Assembly (NCBI RefSeq): GCF_000759955.1
Contig: NZ_JNAL01000014.1
Coordinates: 1-64,000, forward strand
From: Prochlorococcus marinus str. MIT 9201
GTDB lineage: Bacteria; Cyanobacteriota; Cyanobacteriia; PCC-6307; Cyanobiaceae
Reading direction: 5' to 3'
DNA length: 64,000 bases
Shown here: positions 50,183 through 59,232 of the stretch, piece by piece
How the letters are laid out: each line of letters opens with the position of its first letter
Numbering within the stretch: the stretch's first letter is position 1
Translations under genes and position numbers: made by a program
Notes under the pieces: model-generated
Told to the model about the DNA's origin: nothing
The model's database searches: none
Seen by the model: the letters and a program-made list of their open reading frames with translations, nothing else

Positions 50183-51748
50183 TTAATGGGCGCTTTCTAT
50201 ACCTCCTAGTCTTTCAAATAAGTTAAGACTTTCTTTATTCAATCCTACAATTTCAACTTTAGAACCACCATTCTGGAATTTTCTAATAATTTGCTCAAGA
50301 GCAACAACGCCACTTTGATCCCAAATATGTGCTAAAGACATATCAATTACAATATTTTCAGGATGTTCATGAATATCAAATCCTTGTAAAAAATAAATTT
50401 TACTTACAAAAAACAATTGTCCTTTTACTTTGTAGGTAGTCAAATTATTTTCTTTAGCTCTTGAAACAGTTATAACTTTTGCGACTTTTCTGCTGAAAAG
50501 AATTGCTGCTAATGCAACTCCTGCAATAACTCCAAGTGCAAGATTATGAGGTTTTGTAAGCATTGTAACTGCAAAAGTCATAAGCATTACTGCAGTATCA
50601 CTTTTAGGTATCTTTCTAATATTTTTAAATCCATTTATATCTGCTGTACTTATTGCGATTGTTATCATGATTGCTACTAAAGCAGCCATTGGTATTGCTC
50701 CAATCCAAGACTTCAATAGGATAATCATAATTAGTAAAGATATACCTGAGGAGAGGGTTGATAATCTGGATTTGCCACCATTTTCTGTATTCATTACAGA
50801 TTGCCCAACTAAAGCACATCCTGCCATGCCTCCAAATAAAGATGCCACAATATTTGCGATTCCTTGTCCTCTTGCTTCTTTATTTTTATTAGAACTTGTG
50901 TCAGTTACATCGTCTAAAATATCTTGAGTTAAAAAGGTTTCCATTAAACCCACGAGTGATATTGCAAGTGAAGTCGGTAAAATTATCCCAAATGTTTCAA
51001 GACTAAAAGGTACTTTCCCATTTTCTATTGATCCAAAAGGAAGAGAAATACTTGGTAATCCATCAGGTAATTTACCTAAATCGCTAACTGTTGGGACATC
51101 TAGATTAAAGAATATGCTTATAAGAGTAATTGCTACTATTGCGATAAGTTGAGATGGGACTACTTTTGTGATTTTTGGAAGCCCATAAATAATTACCAAT
51201 CCTAGGATTACAAGAATCCAAACTACTAGAATCTGAGAATTAACTGGATATTGACTTATAGTTTGTTCAACTAATCCTTTTGATTCTTTAATACCTATTC
51301 CTAACTGAGGTAGTTGTGCTTGAAATATTAAAAGTGCCAGTGCATTTACAAATCCACTTAATACTCCTGTTGGCACGAATCGCATTTGGTAAGCAAGTCT
51401 TAAATATCCCCAAAGAATCTGGAATATTCCAGTTAATATTCCAGCTGCAATAAGATATGAGACTCCTAATCCAGGAGCTTGTGATTCTCCAAAAGAAACA
51501 AGTCCTGTCATTAAAAGAGCAGTTGAACCTGTGGCTGAAGTGATCATCCCCCTTCTTCCTCCAACAATCGCAATTGTTATAGATAAGCAAAATGCACCAA
51601 AAAGGCCAACTTTAGGATCTACACCAGCTATACCTGAAAAAGCAATTGCTTCTGGGATCATTGCAAAAGCAACAACTAAGCCAGAGAGAATATTTGACTT
51701 TGGATCATCTAACCAATTTTTAGATAAATATCTTGAGAAATTTGACAT
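50183..51748 (-). CDS. SulP-family anion transporter with STAS domain
   Basis: 521 residues, about 10-14 membrane helices and a C-terminal STAS domain (about 430-515) with IVIDMSLAHIWDQSGVVAL. SulP motifs near the N-terminus are AMIPEAIAFSGIAGVDPKVG and the later GLMETFLTQDILDDVTDT. In cyanobacteria this family includes BicA, the sodium/bicarbonate transporter, and sulfate transporters; the sequence does not settle which. Start ATG at 51748, 30 bp after the flavoprotein gene on the same strand. Confidence 0.85.
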   Translation of the reverse strand: MSNFSRYLSKNWLDDPKSNILSGLVVAFAMIPEAIAFSGIAGVDPKVGLFGAFCLSITIAIVGGRRGMITSATGSTALLMTGLVSFGESQAPGLGVSYLIAAGILTGIFQILWGYLRLAYQMRFVPTGVLSGFVNALALLIFQAQLPQLGIGIKESKGLVEQTISQYPVNSQILVVWILVILGLVIIYGLPKITKVVPSQLIAIVAITLISIFFNLDVPTVSDLGKLPDGLPSISLPFGSIENGKVPFSLETFGIILPTSLAISLVGLMETFLTQDILDDVTDTSSNKNKEARGQGIANIVASLFGGMAGCALVGQSVMNTENGGKSRLSTLSSGISLLIMIILLKSWIGAIPMAALVAIMITIAISTADINGFKNIRKIPKSDTAVMLMTFAVTMLTKPHNLALGVIAGVALAAILFSRKVAKVITVSRAKENNLTTYKVKGQLFFVSKIYFLQGFDIHEHPENIVIDMSLAHIWDQSGVVALEQIIRKFQNGGSKVEIVGLNKESLNLFERLGGIESAH

Positions 51749-51778
51749 TTTAAGTTTCTTTATAATTAAGAAGTTACC

Positions 51779-53053
51779 TTATAAAGGTGGCAAAATACCT
51801 TGTGGGTCGAAAATATTCTTTAAATTTTTTAATTCATTCATTCTATTTCCAAAGGCTAATGTGATCTCTTCTTCATGAGAATTCAAATGATTATGCAATT
51901 GGGCTAAGTGAATATTTGGATAAAACCTTTTTAGCTTACTCCACGATTTATAAATCCATTCTAAAGCGACTTCTTTTTCTTGAAGATCATTTTTTTTCCA
52001 CGATGCATATATCCATGGTTTCCAAGTACTTTTTCTATGAACAAAAAAGCTTGAGCCATGATTTAACTTTTTAGTCTTGCAACCTAATTGTTGAGAAGCA
52101 ATATAACAGGAATTATTAGGTTTATTTTTTATTATTTCACTCAAACATTTTATGAAAATTGGGATATCATTTTTTAAATCTTCTCCAAGAAGACTAATTA
52201 CCTCAGAATGGTTATTTGAATTCAGCTCATATAAATTCAATTCCTTTGGAAAAAAATTAATTTTATTAAAGTTCTCATAAAATTGTTTTTCTAAAGCGGG
52301 AAATTTGTCTAGAAGCATTAAGTATTCTTCTGTTCTTTTATCCTCTAAATTATTTTTGAGTTCAGCAAAAATATATATATAAATTTTTTGGGCATAAATC
52401 CATTGAAGACTAATATTTTCTGGAAATTCCTCTGATAGTTTTATTATTTCTGAAAGTTCATTTAGATTTACAAATCCTTCAATAACCTTTATTGGATTAG
52501 ATTGGATAGTCTTAAGTTCAATTTCGGTAATAATTGAGAAGAAGGGTGCAGCGCCTTTAATTGCTTCCCAAATCAATTGCTCTTCTGGATTTATTTGATT
52601 TTTTTTTAAAGAGATAAATGTGCCATTTCCCAAGAAACCCTTTATTGATTCAATATTATCAATGGCTAACCCGTAGGCTCTACTGAGCGGGCTTACTCCG
52701 CCTGTAAGTATATAGCCTGCTCCAGGGAGTTTAGAAAGTCCGATTGGAAAACTTCGATTATGTTTTTGTAAATGATTTACTAGATCGCCCATTATTACTC
52801 CACCTCCAATTGTTACTAAATTGGTTTTTTTATCTAGGTGAATTTTGCTGTGATTTTTTCTTAGATCAAGAGTTGTAAAACCATTTTTTGCACAGCTTGA
52901 GGTTGTGCCTCCACTACATACGCAAAGATGCTCGAATTTTTCATTAGAATAGTTATCTTTATTAAATAAGGAGTTATCAAAGTCATAAATTAAATTCTTT
53001 AATTTTGCATCCTTTGAGTTGATATTTGGAACTTCAAGCAAATTATTTTTCAC
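51779..53053 (-). CDS. FAD-linked oxidoreductase (BBE-like)
   Basis: 424 residues of the FAD-binding type 4/berberine-bridge-like family. The flavin segment has CSGGTTSSCAKNGFTTLDLR, followed by GAGYILTGGVSPLSRAYGLA. The His that carries covalent FAD in BBE enzymes (SGGH) is replaced by Thr, so flavin is probably not linked through that histidine. The substrate is unknown. The C-terminus has the family end FGNRMNELKNLKNIFDPQGI. ATG at 53053, divergent from cbiX with a 41-bp gap. Confidence 0.8.
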   Translation of the reverse strand: MKNNLLEVPNINSKDAKLKNLIYDFDNSLFNKDNYSNEKFEHLCVCSGGTTSSCAKNGFTTLDLRKNHSKIHLDKKTNLVTIGGGVIMGDLVNHLQKHNRSFPIGLSKLPGAGYILTGGVSPLSRAYGLAIDNIESIKGFLGNGTFISLKKNQINPEEQLIWEAIKGAAPFFSIITEIELKTIQSNPIKVIEGFVNLNELSEIIKLSEEFPENISLQWIYAQKIYIYIFAELKNNLEDKRTEEYLMLLDKFPALEKQFYENFNKINFFPKELNLYELNSNNHSEVISLLGEDLKNDIPIFIKCLSEIIKNKPNNSCYIASQQLGCKTKKLNHGSSFFVHRKSTWKPWIYASWKKNDLQEKEVALEWIYKSWSKLKRFYPNIHLAQLHNHLNSHEEEITLAFGNRMNELKNLKNIFDPQGILPPL

Positions 53054-53094
53054 TACATGATATTGTTCTTTACTATTATGGTATAAGTAATAAC

Positions 53095-54225
53095 TTGATT
53101 TTGGATAATTTGAATTCGAAGTTTAATAATCAAGTCGCGATACTTATCTGTGGACACGGGAGTAGAAATAAACTAGCCATTACTGAATTTCAAGAATTAA
53201 CTAAGTTCATACAAAAAAGATATCCAAACCTTTTAGTTGAATATGGTTTTTTGGAATTCGCTAAACCTTCACTTGTTGATGCTCTAGACAAGTTGAGAGA
53301 TCTTTCTATAAAAAAAGTAATTGCAATACCCGCAATGCTTTTCGCTGCTGGCCATGTAAAAAATGATATACCTAGTTTGCTTATGAATTATTCAAGTAAA
53401 ACAGGTATTGAAATTATTTATGGAAGAGAATTAGGTATTAATAATTTAATGATTAGTGCAGCTTGTGAAAGGGTTAAAGATGTATTTAAACAAAATAATA
53501 CTCTCAAACCTGAAGAATCATTATTAGTTGTTGTTGGTAGAGGTTCTTCTGACCCAGATGCAAATTCCAATGTTTCAAAAATTACGAGAATGATCGTAGA
53601 AGGTATTGGTTTAGGGTGGGGGGAAACAGTTTTTTCTGGAGTAACTTTCCCTCTTGTTGAACCTGGCTTGAAAAATGTTGTGAGACTTGGTTATAAAAAT
53701 GTAATTATTTTCCCTTATTTCCTTTTCTCAGGTGTCCTTGTCACAAGAATAAAAAGGCAAAGTGATTTAGTTGCGATTAATAATCCAAATATTTCATTCA
53801 TACATGCAAAATATCTTTCATCACAGTCTTATGTGGTCGATACTTTTGTAGAAAGGATTGAAGAGATTCTTAATAACGAAGGTAATAATTTTATGAATTG
53901 CTCAACTTGTAAATATAGATCAAATTTATTTGGCTTTGAAAAAGAAGTTGGAATGTTACAAGAAAGTCATCATGATCATGTAGAGGGCTTGGGGATCAGC
54001 TGTGATTTATGTGATCCTGAATGTAATGGTGCTTGTGAAATACAAAATCAAATCCCAACTCATAACCAAGAAAAATTAAACTCAGTAGTAGGTGATTACT
54101 TAGAACATGAACATGTAGAGGCTCATCAAAATGAACATGATCACCATCACCATAACCATAATATTTATCCAAACTCAAAACACCCTTTAGGACCTGTCAC
54201 GCTTCGCTTGCCTAATAAAGACTAA
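53095..54225 (+). CDS. cbiX: Sirohydrochlorin cobaltochelatase (CbiX) with Fe-S and His-rich tail
   Basis: Inserts cobalt into sirohydrochlorin for the corrinoid cofactor. The chelatase His residues are His21 in LICGHGSRN and His87 in AAGHVKND. The C-terminal extension has MNCSTC, matching the MXCXXC iron-sulfur motif reported for CbiX, then further cysteines (CDLCDPEC), and a long His-rich stretch before the end. I start at TTG 53095 (376 residues); TTG 53101 is equally possible, and the frame stays open upstream into the divergent gene. A TATGGTATAAG element lies just before. Confidence 0.85.
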   Translation: MILDNLNSKFNNQVAILICGHGSRNKLAITEFQELTKFIQKRYPNLLVEYGFLEFAKPSLVDALDKLRDLSIKKVIAIPAMLFAAGHVKNDIPSLLMNYSSKTGIEIIYGRELGINNLMISAACERVKDVFKQNNTLKPEESLLVVVGRGSSDPDANSNVSKITRMIVEGIGLGWGETVFSGVTFPLVEPGLKNVVRLGYKNVIIFPYFLFSGVLVTRIKRQSDLVAINNPNISFIHAKYLSSQSYVVDTFVERIEEILNNEGNNFMNCSTCKYRSNLFGFEKEVGMLQESHHDHVEGLGISCDLCDPECNGACEIQNQIPTHNQEKLNSVVGDYLEHEHVEAHQNEHDHHHHNHNIYPNSKHPLGPVTLRLPNKD

Positions 54226-54607
54226 ATCTTAAGAAAACCCGTTGAAAATCAATGAATCAACTGTCTCTTTCTCGGCTTGGTCTTAATAGACTCAGTATAT
54301 ATAAGTATTCCTAATATAAAATCTTGAAAGTATTTTGAGCTTGATTTTCCACAATTTACAGGTTGTTTTCCACGTCCAAATCCACATTGGATTAGAACTG
54401 CCAGTATTTTTCAAAAAAAACAGGACTTCAACATTATTGTTGACTTTTCTTTGAGATCTATTCAATTTCCTTATTTAAAAAGGAAGTTTTTTAAAAATAT
54501 ACTTATAACATGAGTCTCATTTGATAATTTGAAAAGTTTTCTAGCAGATAATTTTTGATTTTTTTAGAAAAAAATATCATTATGGTTATGAAGAAAAATA
54601 TAAATTT
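54226..54607. other. Gap without genes between cbiX and DUF2811; DnaA-box-like cluster
   Basis: 382 bp with no convincing frame; only frames of about 20-30 codons occur on either strand. The first half holds three DnaA-box-like 9-mers on the plus strand (see the separate entry). The second half is A/T-rich, with an imperfect inverted repeat around 54476-54490 (TTTAAAAAGG region), and leads to the start of the small gene at 54608. No tRNA or riboswitch was recognised. Confidence 0.5.
54345..54386 (+). promoter_or_regulatory. Cluster of DnaA-box-like 9-mers
   Basis: TTTTCCACA at 54345-54353, TTTTCCACG at 54366-54374 and AAATCCACA at 54378-54386, all on the same strand with start-to-start spacing of 21 and 12 bp. 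TTTTCCACA matches the cyanobacterial DnaA box exactly; the second has one and the third two or three differences. DnaA binding is inferred, and two copies could arise by chance in A/T-rich DNA. Confidence 0.35.
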
Positions 54608-54865
54608 ATGGATCAAATCAGCCAATCAAATTTAACTGATAAAAAGCTTGTCGAGTGCTCTTCAAATAAAGTCTCTTTAGAAACAGAGCTTTCAGAAACT
54701 CTTTATAACACTATGAAAGATTTCGTATTAAGTAACCCAACTTGGGACCAATATAAGCTTATAAATTCAGCATTAGCTACTTTTCTCGTTCAAAACGGAT
54801 GTACAGATAATTCTGTCTCAGAAATTTATTTAAATCAATTATTTACACCTTCTAAGTCTTTTTAA
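54608..54865 (+). CDS. DUF2811 family protein
   Basis: 85 residues. Matches the short cyanobacterial DUF2811: TELSETLYNTMKDFVLSNP then WDQYKLINSALATFLVQNG, where W and the LATFL segment are conserved. Function unknown. ATG at 54608. It overlaps the converging GMC oxidoreductase gene by 14 bp. Confidence 0.75.
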   Translation: MDQISQSNLTDKKLVECSSNKVSLETELSETLYNTMKDFVLSNPTWDQYKLINSALATFLVQNGCTDNSVSEIYLNQLFTPSKSF

Positions 54866-56492
54866 TATTTAAACAGGCTCTTCTACTCAAAGCCATCATT
54901 GTAAGTGTGGGGCTTTGCCAAGATGATGTGGGCCAGCATGCTCCATCTAGAACAAGTACATTCTTGCATCTCCATAATCGATTAAATTTATCAACTACGC
55001 TGTTTTCTTCATTCATCCCCATTGGTGCCCCCCCTACTTCATGAATGTAATATCCAGGAGGAGGAGGACTATCTGAAAATGCGATCAATTTTTTTGTTAA
55101 TAAACTTCCTAATGGGATATTCATTAGTTCATTAATATTTTTTATTTCTCCATTTGCAGCTGTGATTGATTTTACTATTGTTTTTTCCATATGTTTAGCC
55201 ATATTTAACTCATTTTCGCTCCATTCGAATTCAATGTAGGGAATTGGGATACCCCATTCATCTGTTTTTCTTGAGAGAGAAACTGAGTTTTTCTCTCTAG
55301 GTAGGACTTCGCCATGAGCTATAAGAAAGCCAATGGATGTATTTGTGTCTTTTTGCAAAAATTTAGGTATCCCTAATCGATCAATTGCCCCCCATATTCC
55401 ATAACCTCTATGGAAATTTATGTCGTCAATTTTTGGTAAATTTGAACCGAATGGAATAAAGAAGCTGCCTGCACCAGAAAGATCGGGATTGATGTCTAAT
55501 GGTTTTCCTGAGTTTTTTGTTTTTGGAACTGAAAAAAATCTACAGATAGATATATGGTCCATAAGGTATTTACCTAATTTCCCAGAATTATCTTTAAAAC
55601 CTGAGCAATTTGATTTATATTCTGAGTTCAGTAGTATTCTGAGTGTTGAAATTGTTGATGCGCAAAGAAGAATTAAGTCACAATTCAATACTTCTTTGTG
55701 TCCATTTTCTAAGTTTACGATCGTTAGTTTTGATGCAAGTTCTGTTATCTTGTTAATCTCAAAAGATTCCACTAGGTGATTTGAAATTATTTGAACATTC
55801 CCAGTATCTAAAGCTTTTTTTAAAGTGCTACCTATACTAGATGATCTCGGCCATTTTTTATCTTTTACTGATGAATTACGGTCAAATCCTCTTGATTGTA
55901 TAAATGGATAGTTTAATTTTGATTTAACTTTGCTGCCAAAAATATTTTCATTTTCTGTAAGAGGTATTTCACCAATATATTTACCGTTTGGGACTTCTTT
56001 AATGTCATCTTTTCGTCCATAGATGCCACAGAAATTTTCAATGAAATCATAGTGAGGGGACAATTCATCGTATGAAATAGGCCAGTTTGGTCCGAATCCG
56101 TCTTTTTTAGCAGGATGAAAATCTTCTGAGGAAAGTCTTAATGTTATACCTCCCCACGTTAATGATCTCCCCCCAAATTGTTTACCTTGGGTCCAAAGAA
56201 ATGGCTTTTTTGGGGGGGAGTCATAAGGATGCTTCAATTCATTTGAATATAAGTCAGGATTATTTTTCCAATAACCAGGATGTTGGCATTGATTTGCATG
56301 TTTTTTTGTTAAAACTCCTGATAATCTTTTTAATGTACTTTTAGGCTCATGATTACTAGCTTCATGCCTTTTAACTTGAGGCCCTGCTTCTATTACTAAA
56401 ACTTTTACCCCTTGCTCTGCCAATGTAAGTGCTGCTATTCCACCTGTAGCTCCAGAACCAACAACAATTGCATCATAAGGACTTATATCCAA
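54852..56492 (-). CDS. GMC oxidoreductase family flavoprotein
   Basis: 546 residues. The FAD-binding Rossmann motif YDAIVVGSGATGGIAALTL is at about 6-24, GGRSLTWGGITLR is the second flavin segment, and the C-terminus has HEVGGAPMGMNEEN and LVLDGACWPTSSWQSPTLTM with the catalytic-region His and the family end. GMC enzymes oxidise alcohols or sugars; the substrate here is not known. ATG at 56492. Confidence 0.88.
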   Translation of the reverse strand: MDISPYDAIVVGSGATGGIAALTLAEQGVKVLVIEAGPQVKRHEASNHEPKSTLKRLSGVLTKKHANQCQHPGYWKNNPDLYSNELKHPYDSPPKKPFLWTQGKQFGGRSLTWGGITLRLSSEDFHPAKKDGFGPNWPISYDELSPHYDFIENFCGIYGRKDDIKEVPNGKYIGEIPLTENENIFGSKVKSKLNYPFIQSRGFDRNSSVKDKKWPRSSSIGSTLKKALDTGNVQIISNHLVESFEINKITELASKLTIVNLENGHKEVLNCDLILLCASTISTLRILLNSEYKSNCSGFKDNSGKLGKYLMDHISICRFFSVPKTKNSGKPLDINPDLSGAGSFFIPFGSNLPKIDDINFHRGYGIWGAIDRLGIPKFLQKDTNTSIGFLIAHGEVLPREKNSVSLSRKTDEWGIPIPYIEFEWSENELNMAKHMEKTIVKSITAANGEIKNINELMNIPLGSLLTKKLIAFSDSPPPPGYYIHEVGGAPMGMNEENSVVDKFNRLWRCKNVLVLDGACWPTSSWQSPTLTMMALSRRACLNIKKT

Positions 56493-56598
56493 AACCTAGT
56501 TCGTGATTTGTTATTTCAATAAATATAGCATTCAGTAAATAATAAATTTTTAGATTTCAGCTTAAGAAGTTAGAATTTATTGAAATACTACTCAAAAA

Positions 56599-57072
56599 AT
56601 GAGATTTATAATTTTAACTGTTTTAATGATTGTTTTAACTCTCCCTTCTAGAAGCTTCGCTGCATTGGATTATGGTAAACAATCATTAATAGGTGCTGAT
56701 TTTTCTGGATCTGATTTAAAAGGGGCAACTTTCTATTTGACCGATTTACAAGATGCAAATTTATCAGATTGCGAGCTTCAAAATGCTACTCTTTATGGTG
56801 CAAAATTGAAAGATACTAATTTAAGTAACTCCAATTTAAGAGAAGTAACTTTAGACTCAGCTATTTTAGATGGAACAGATTTATCAAATACTAACTTAGA
56901 GGATTCATTCGCTTATAGTACACAATTTGAAAATGTAAAAATCCAAGGCGCAGACTTCACGAATGTTTTTTTGCCAAAAGATATTGTTAGGAAATTTTGT
57001 GAAAATGCCTCAGGCACTAATCCAATTACAAATAGGAATACCAGAGAAACTCTAGAGTGCGATAATATCTAA
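56599..57072 (+). CDS. Lumenal pentapeptide-repeat protein
   Basis: 157 residues. A signal peptide covers about 1-21 (ends SRSFA). Residues about 32-124 are A(D/N)LXX-type pentapeptide repeats (ADFSGSDLKGATF, DANLSDCELQNATL), which fold as a quadrilateral beta helix. The C-terminal LPKDIVRKFCENASGTNP with two cysteines is conserved among thylakoid-lumen pentapeptide proteins. Function unknown. ATG at 56599; the next gene converges 2 bp away. Confidence 0.85.
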   Translation: MRFIILTVLMIVLTLPSRSFAALDYGKQSLIGADFSGSDLKGATFYLTDLQDANLSDCELQNATLYGAKLKDTNLSNSNLREVTLDSAILDGTDLSNTNLEDSFAYSTQFENVKIQGADFTNVFLPKDIVRKFCENASGTNPITNRNTRETLECDNI

Positions 57073-57074
57073 AT

Positions 57075-57467
57075 TTATGCACATACAAGTTCTTTTTTAA
57101 TGTTTCTTTGTTTATAAAGTGTTCTTCCAACAGGCCAACCTAAAGTTGATAAATGTCTCATTAAATAACTTGAATATTTATAAGAGAGATTTTCTGAATA
57201 TTTGATGCCAAGTTCTTTTAAGATGTTTGTTAACAAAATAAGATCTTTCTTATTGCCTTTTTTCATATCCAATAATATTAATGGATCACTTGATATTCTT
57301 TTTCTCAGAACCTCATTATTTTCAGCAAAACCAACTTTAAGTGAATTAAATTTATCAGAATAAAGAGTATAAATTATTCCATCTTTGAATTTATCTGAAG
57401 AAGTATCTACACTAATCCTTGATGATTTTAATGTTTTGTATCCTTTTATGATTTTTCTCTTATTCAT
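57075..57467 (-). CDS. GIY-YIG-like (MUG113) domain protein
   Basis: 130 residues. Residues about 30-75 look like a divergent GIY-YIG fold: GIIYTLYSDKFNSLKVGFAE gives the Y..Y and KVG strands and LRKRIS supplies the Arg. A catalytic Glu is not obvious, so it may bind nucleic acid without cutting. A basic C-terminus follows. It lies 2 bp after the ribbon-helix-helix-like gene at 57470, so the two form an operon. Function unknown. Confidence 0.6.
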   Translation of the reverse strand: MNKRKIIKGYKTLKSSRISVDTSSDKFKDGIIYTLYSDKFNSLKVGFAENNEVLRKRISSDPLILLDMKKGNKKDLILLTNILKELGIKYSENLSYKYSSYLMRHLSTLGWPVGRTLYKQRNIKKELVCA

Positions 57468-57469
57468 AA

Positions 57470-57967
57470 TTATTTGATTTCATTTTGGGCGATTTCGTAT
57501 TTTTCTAATAGATTATTTACTTCTGCTAGTGCGATCCTCTTTTGACAAGCTGAGTCATATCTATTGATTGCTACTGAAGGTATCGAACCTTTACTTTTCA
57601 TTTCCCTTATTCCTGTTTCTAAACACTGAAAAGCAACACTCGATAGATCTCGACCCTCGGCTGCAGCCCAAACCTTCAAAAGATAAGTAAGATTTGATGG
57701 AACTGAGATTTGTACTTTGTTTGAATTCGAAGTGTTTAATGCAATATCATCGAGACTAATTTCTTTCAAGGAAATAGTTTCTTTTACTTTTTTCTTCAAA
57801 GTTCTTACTTGGCTTATAGCGTCCTCTTTATTTTTAAGTTTTTGTTCTATTTCAAATAACTCTTCTTCAGAATTAATTAAAACTTCTAATGCCCACTTAG
57901 CATCATCTTTGGCAATAGAAGTACTATCAAGCCATTCATCTCTTAATTTTGACCAATTACTAGGCAT
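57470..57967 (-). CDS. Ribbon-helix-helix-like DNA-binding protein
   Basis: 165 residues. The middle (about 90-125) has KVQISVPSNLTYLLKVWAAA followed by a helix with LSSVAFQCLETGIREM, a beta strand plus two helices as in CopG/Arc-type repressors. The N-terminal part is a Lys-rich helix that may be a coiled coil, and the C-terminal end is a second helix. It is the first gene of a two-gene unit with 57075-57467. A palindromic candidate operator lies 20-60 bp upstream of its ATG at 57967. Confidence 0.65.
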   Translation of the reverse strand: MPSNWSKLRDEWLDSTSIAKDDAKWALEVLINSEEELFEIEQKLKNKEDAISQVRTLKKKVKETISLKEISLDDIALNTSNSNKVQISVPSNLTYLLKVWAAAEGRDLSSVAFQCLETGIREMKSKGSIPSVAINRYDSACQKRIALAEVNNLLEKYEIAQNEIK

Positions 57968-57986
57968 GAGTTTTATAGGATAACTA

Positions 57987-58027
57987 TAGAATAGATTAAT
58001 CTGAATAGAATGTCTATATATTCTATT
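57987..58027 (-). promoter_or_regulatory. Candidate operator of the RHH/GIY-YIG-like operon
   Basis: AGATTAATCT at 57993-58002 is a perfect 10-bp palindrome, and AATAGAAT (58004-58011) with ATTCTATT (58020-58027) is an 8-bp inverted repeat with an 8-bp spacer; a direct TAGAAT copy lies at 57987-57992. All are 20-60 bp upstream of the RHH gene's ATG, next to an A/T-rich likely promoter (a TATAAA on the minus strand near 57976). Inverted repeats of this size are typical RHH binding sites. Confidence 0.45.
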
Positions 58028-58250
58028 TAGAGTGTAATCAGATTTTAAAAGTTTTTATTTGGTTGTTCTTAATAGAATCTTTAATATTAGAAATAATGTT
58101 ATTTACAATTTAAAACTTCATAAAATCTATGAAGAATGTTTTTGAGGTAATCTATTCTTATTTTTCCGGCAATTTAATAAGATTTATCAGATAATTCAGT
58201 TCTTATTTGTATTTGTTTTTCGTTTATTAAATTGAAAAGTTTCTGAGCTT

Positions 58251-58640
58251 TTAATTTCTTTCAATAAGTTCAATTTTATATCCATCCGGATCTTCAATAA
58301 AAGCTAAGACCGTAGTACTGTTTTTCATTATTTTAGGCTTTGTTGTTACTTTACAACCATTGTTTTCTAATCTTTGGCAAATAAGATGAATATCTTTTAC
58401 TCCAATAGCTATATGACCATACTTATCTCCAAGCTCATAGTCATCCGACTTTTTATTCCAGTTATGAGTTAATTCAATTACTGTGTTGTCTTTTTCTGGA
58501 CCGTAGCCAACAAATGCCAAAGTGAATTTTCCATGAGGATAATCCTTTTTTCTTAATAATTTCATTCCTAATCTATTTACGTAGAAATCAATGGATTTAT
58601 CTAAATCACCAACTCTCAACATTGTATGTAGGATACGCAT
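58251..58640 (-). CDS. gloA: Lactoylglutathione lyase (glyoxalase I)
   Basis: 129 residues. It isomerises the methylglyoxal-glutathione adduct to S-lactoylglutathione, a step in detoxification. The four metal ligands of the class are present: His5 in [10 protein letters not shown], Glu56 in VIELTHNW, His76 in YGHIAIGV and Glu124 in YKIELIER. Short bacterial, nickel-type form. ATG at 58640. It shares a 129-bp divergent gap with the Tic20-like gene. Confidence 0.92.
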   Translation of the reverse strand: MRILHTMLRVGDLDKSIDFYVNRLGMKLLRKKDYPHGKFTLAFVGYGPEKDNTVIELTHNWNKKSDDYELGDKYGHIAIGVKDIHLICQRLENNGCKVTTKPKIMKNSTTVLAFIEDPDGYKIELIERN

Positions 58641-58769
58641 CTTAAGTTATGAACCTTAATCAATTATCTAATATTCAAAAGCTATATGCCAAAGTTGATA
58701 TTTTGAGCCTAAGTATTTAATTAGTAAAGAAAAAATAGGTTAAAATGTAAATAATAAATCTAGGATATA

Positions 58770-59204
58770 TTGAATCAGATATTTCAGAGACTCACATCTG
58801 CATTTATGTATACTCTGCCCTTAAAGGCATCAATACCTTTTGGATATTATTTATTTTATAAATATTCTTTTTTAAAAATACTGTTATTTCTAACTTTCCC
58901 AGTAGCAATAATTGAAAAATCATTACCTTTTGGAGGTTTTTTATTATTTATAATTTTGTTTGCTGGATTAGCAAGAAATCCAAAGGTTCCATATTTCGTT
59001 AGATATAACGTATGTCAAGCATTACTTATTGATATAGCTTTGATAATAATTTCATATCTTCTAAGAATATTTCCAATAGTTGAATTAGGCTCAATTATTT
59101 TTATATTAATATTTTGTATTTTTATTTATTCTATTTCTCAATGCATTTTTGGGGTTGAACCTGAAATACCCTTGATTAGTAAATCTGTAAGAATGCAAAT
59201 TTAA
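58770..59204 (+). CDS. Tic20-family membrane protein
   Basis: 144 residues with about four membrane helices. The opening FQRLTSAFMYTLPLKASIPF and the middle NPKVPYFVRYNVCQALLIDI match the Tic20/Ycf60 family, which includes the plastid protein-import component; the role in cyanobacteria is not established. TTG start at 58770 with a GGATATAT region upstream. Confidence 0.8.
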   Translation: MNQIFQRLTSAFMYTLPLKASIPFGYYLFYKYSFLKILLFLTFPVAIIEKSLPFGGFLLFIILFAGLARNPKVPYFVRYNVCQALLIDIALIIISYLLRIFPIVELGSIIFILIFCIFIYSISQCIFGVEPEIPLISKSVRMQI

Positions 59205-59232
59205 ATAGGATTTATAGTTTTAATTATTTCTT

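Noticed and set aside
54226-54607. Replication origin
   Set aside because: DnaA-box-like 9-mers are present, but dnaA, dnaN or other origin genes are not here, so only a possible DnaA site is claimed.
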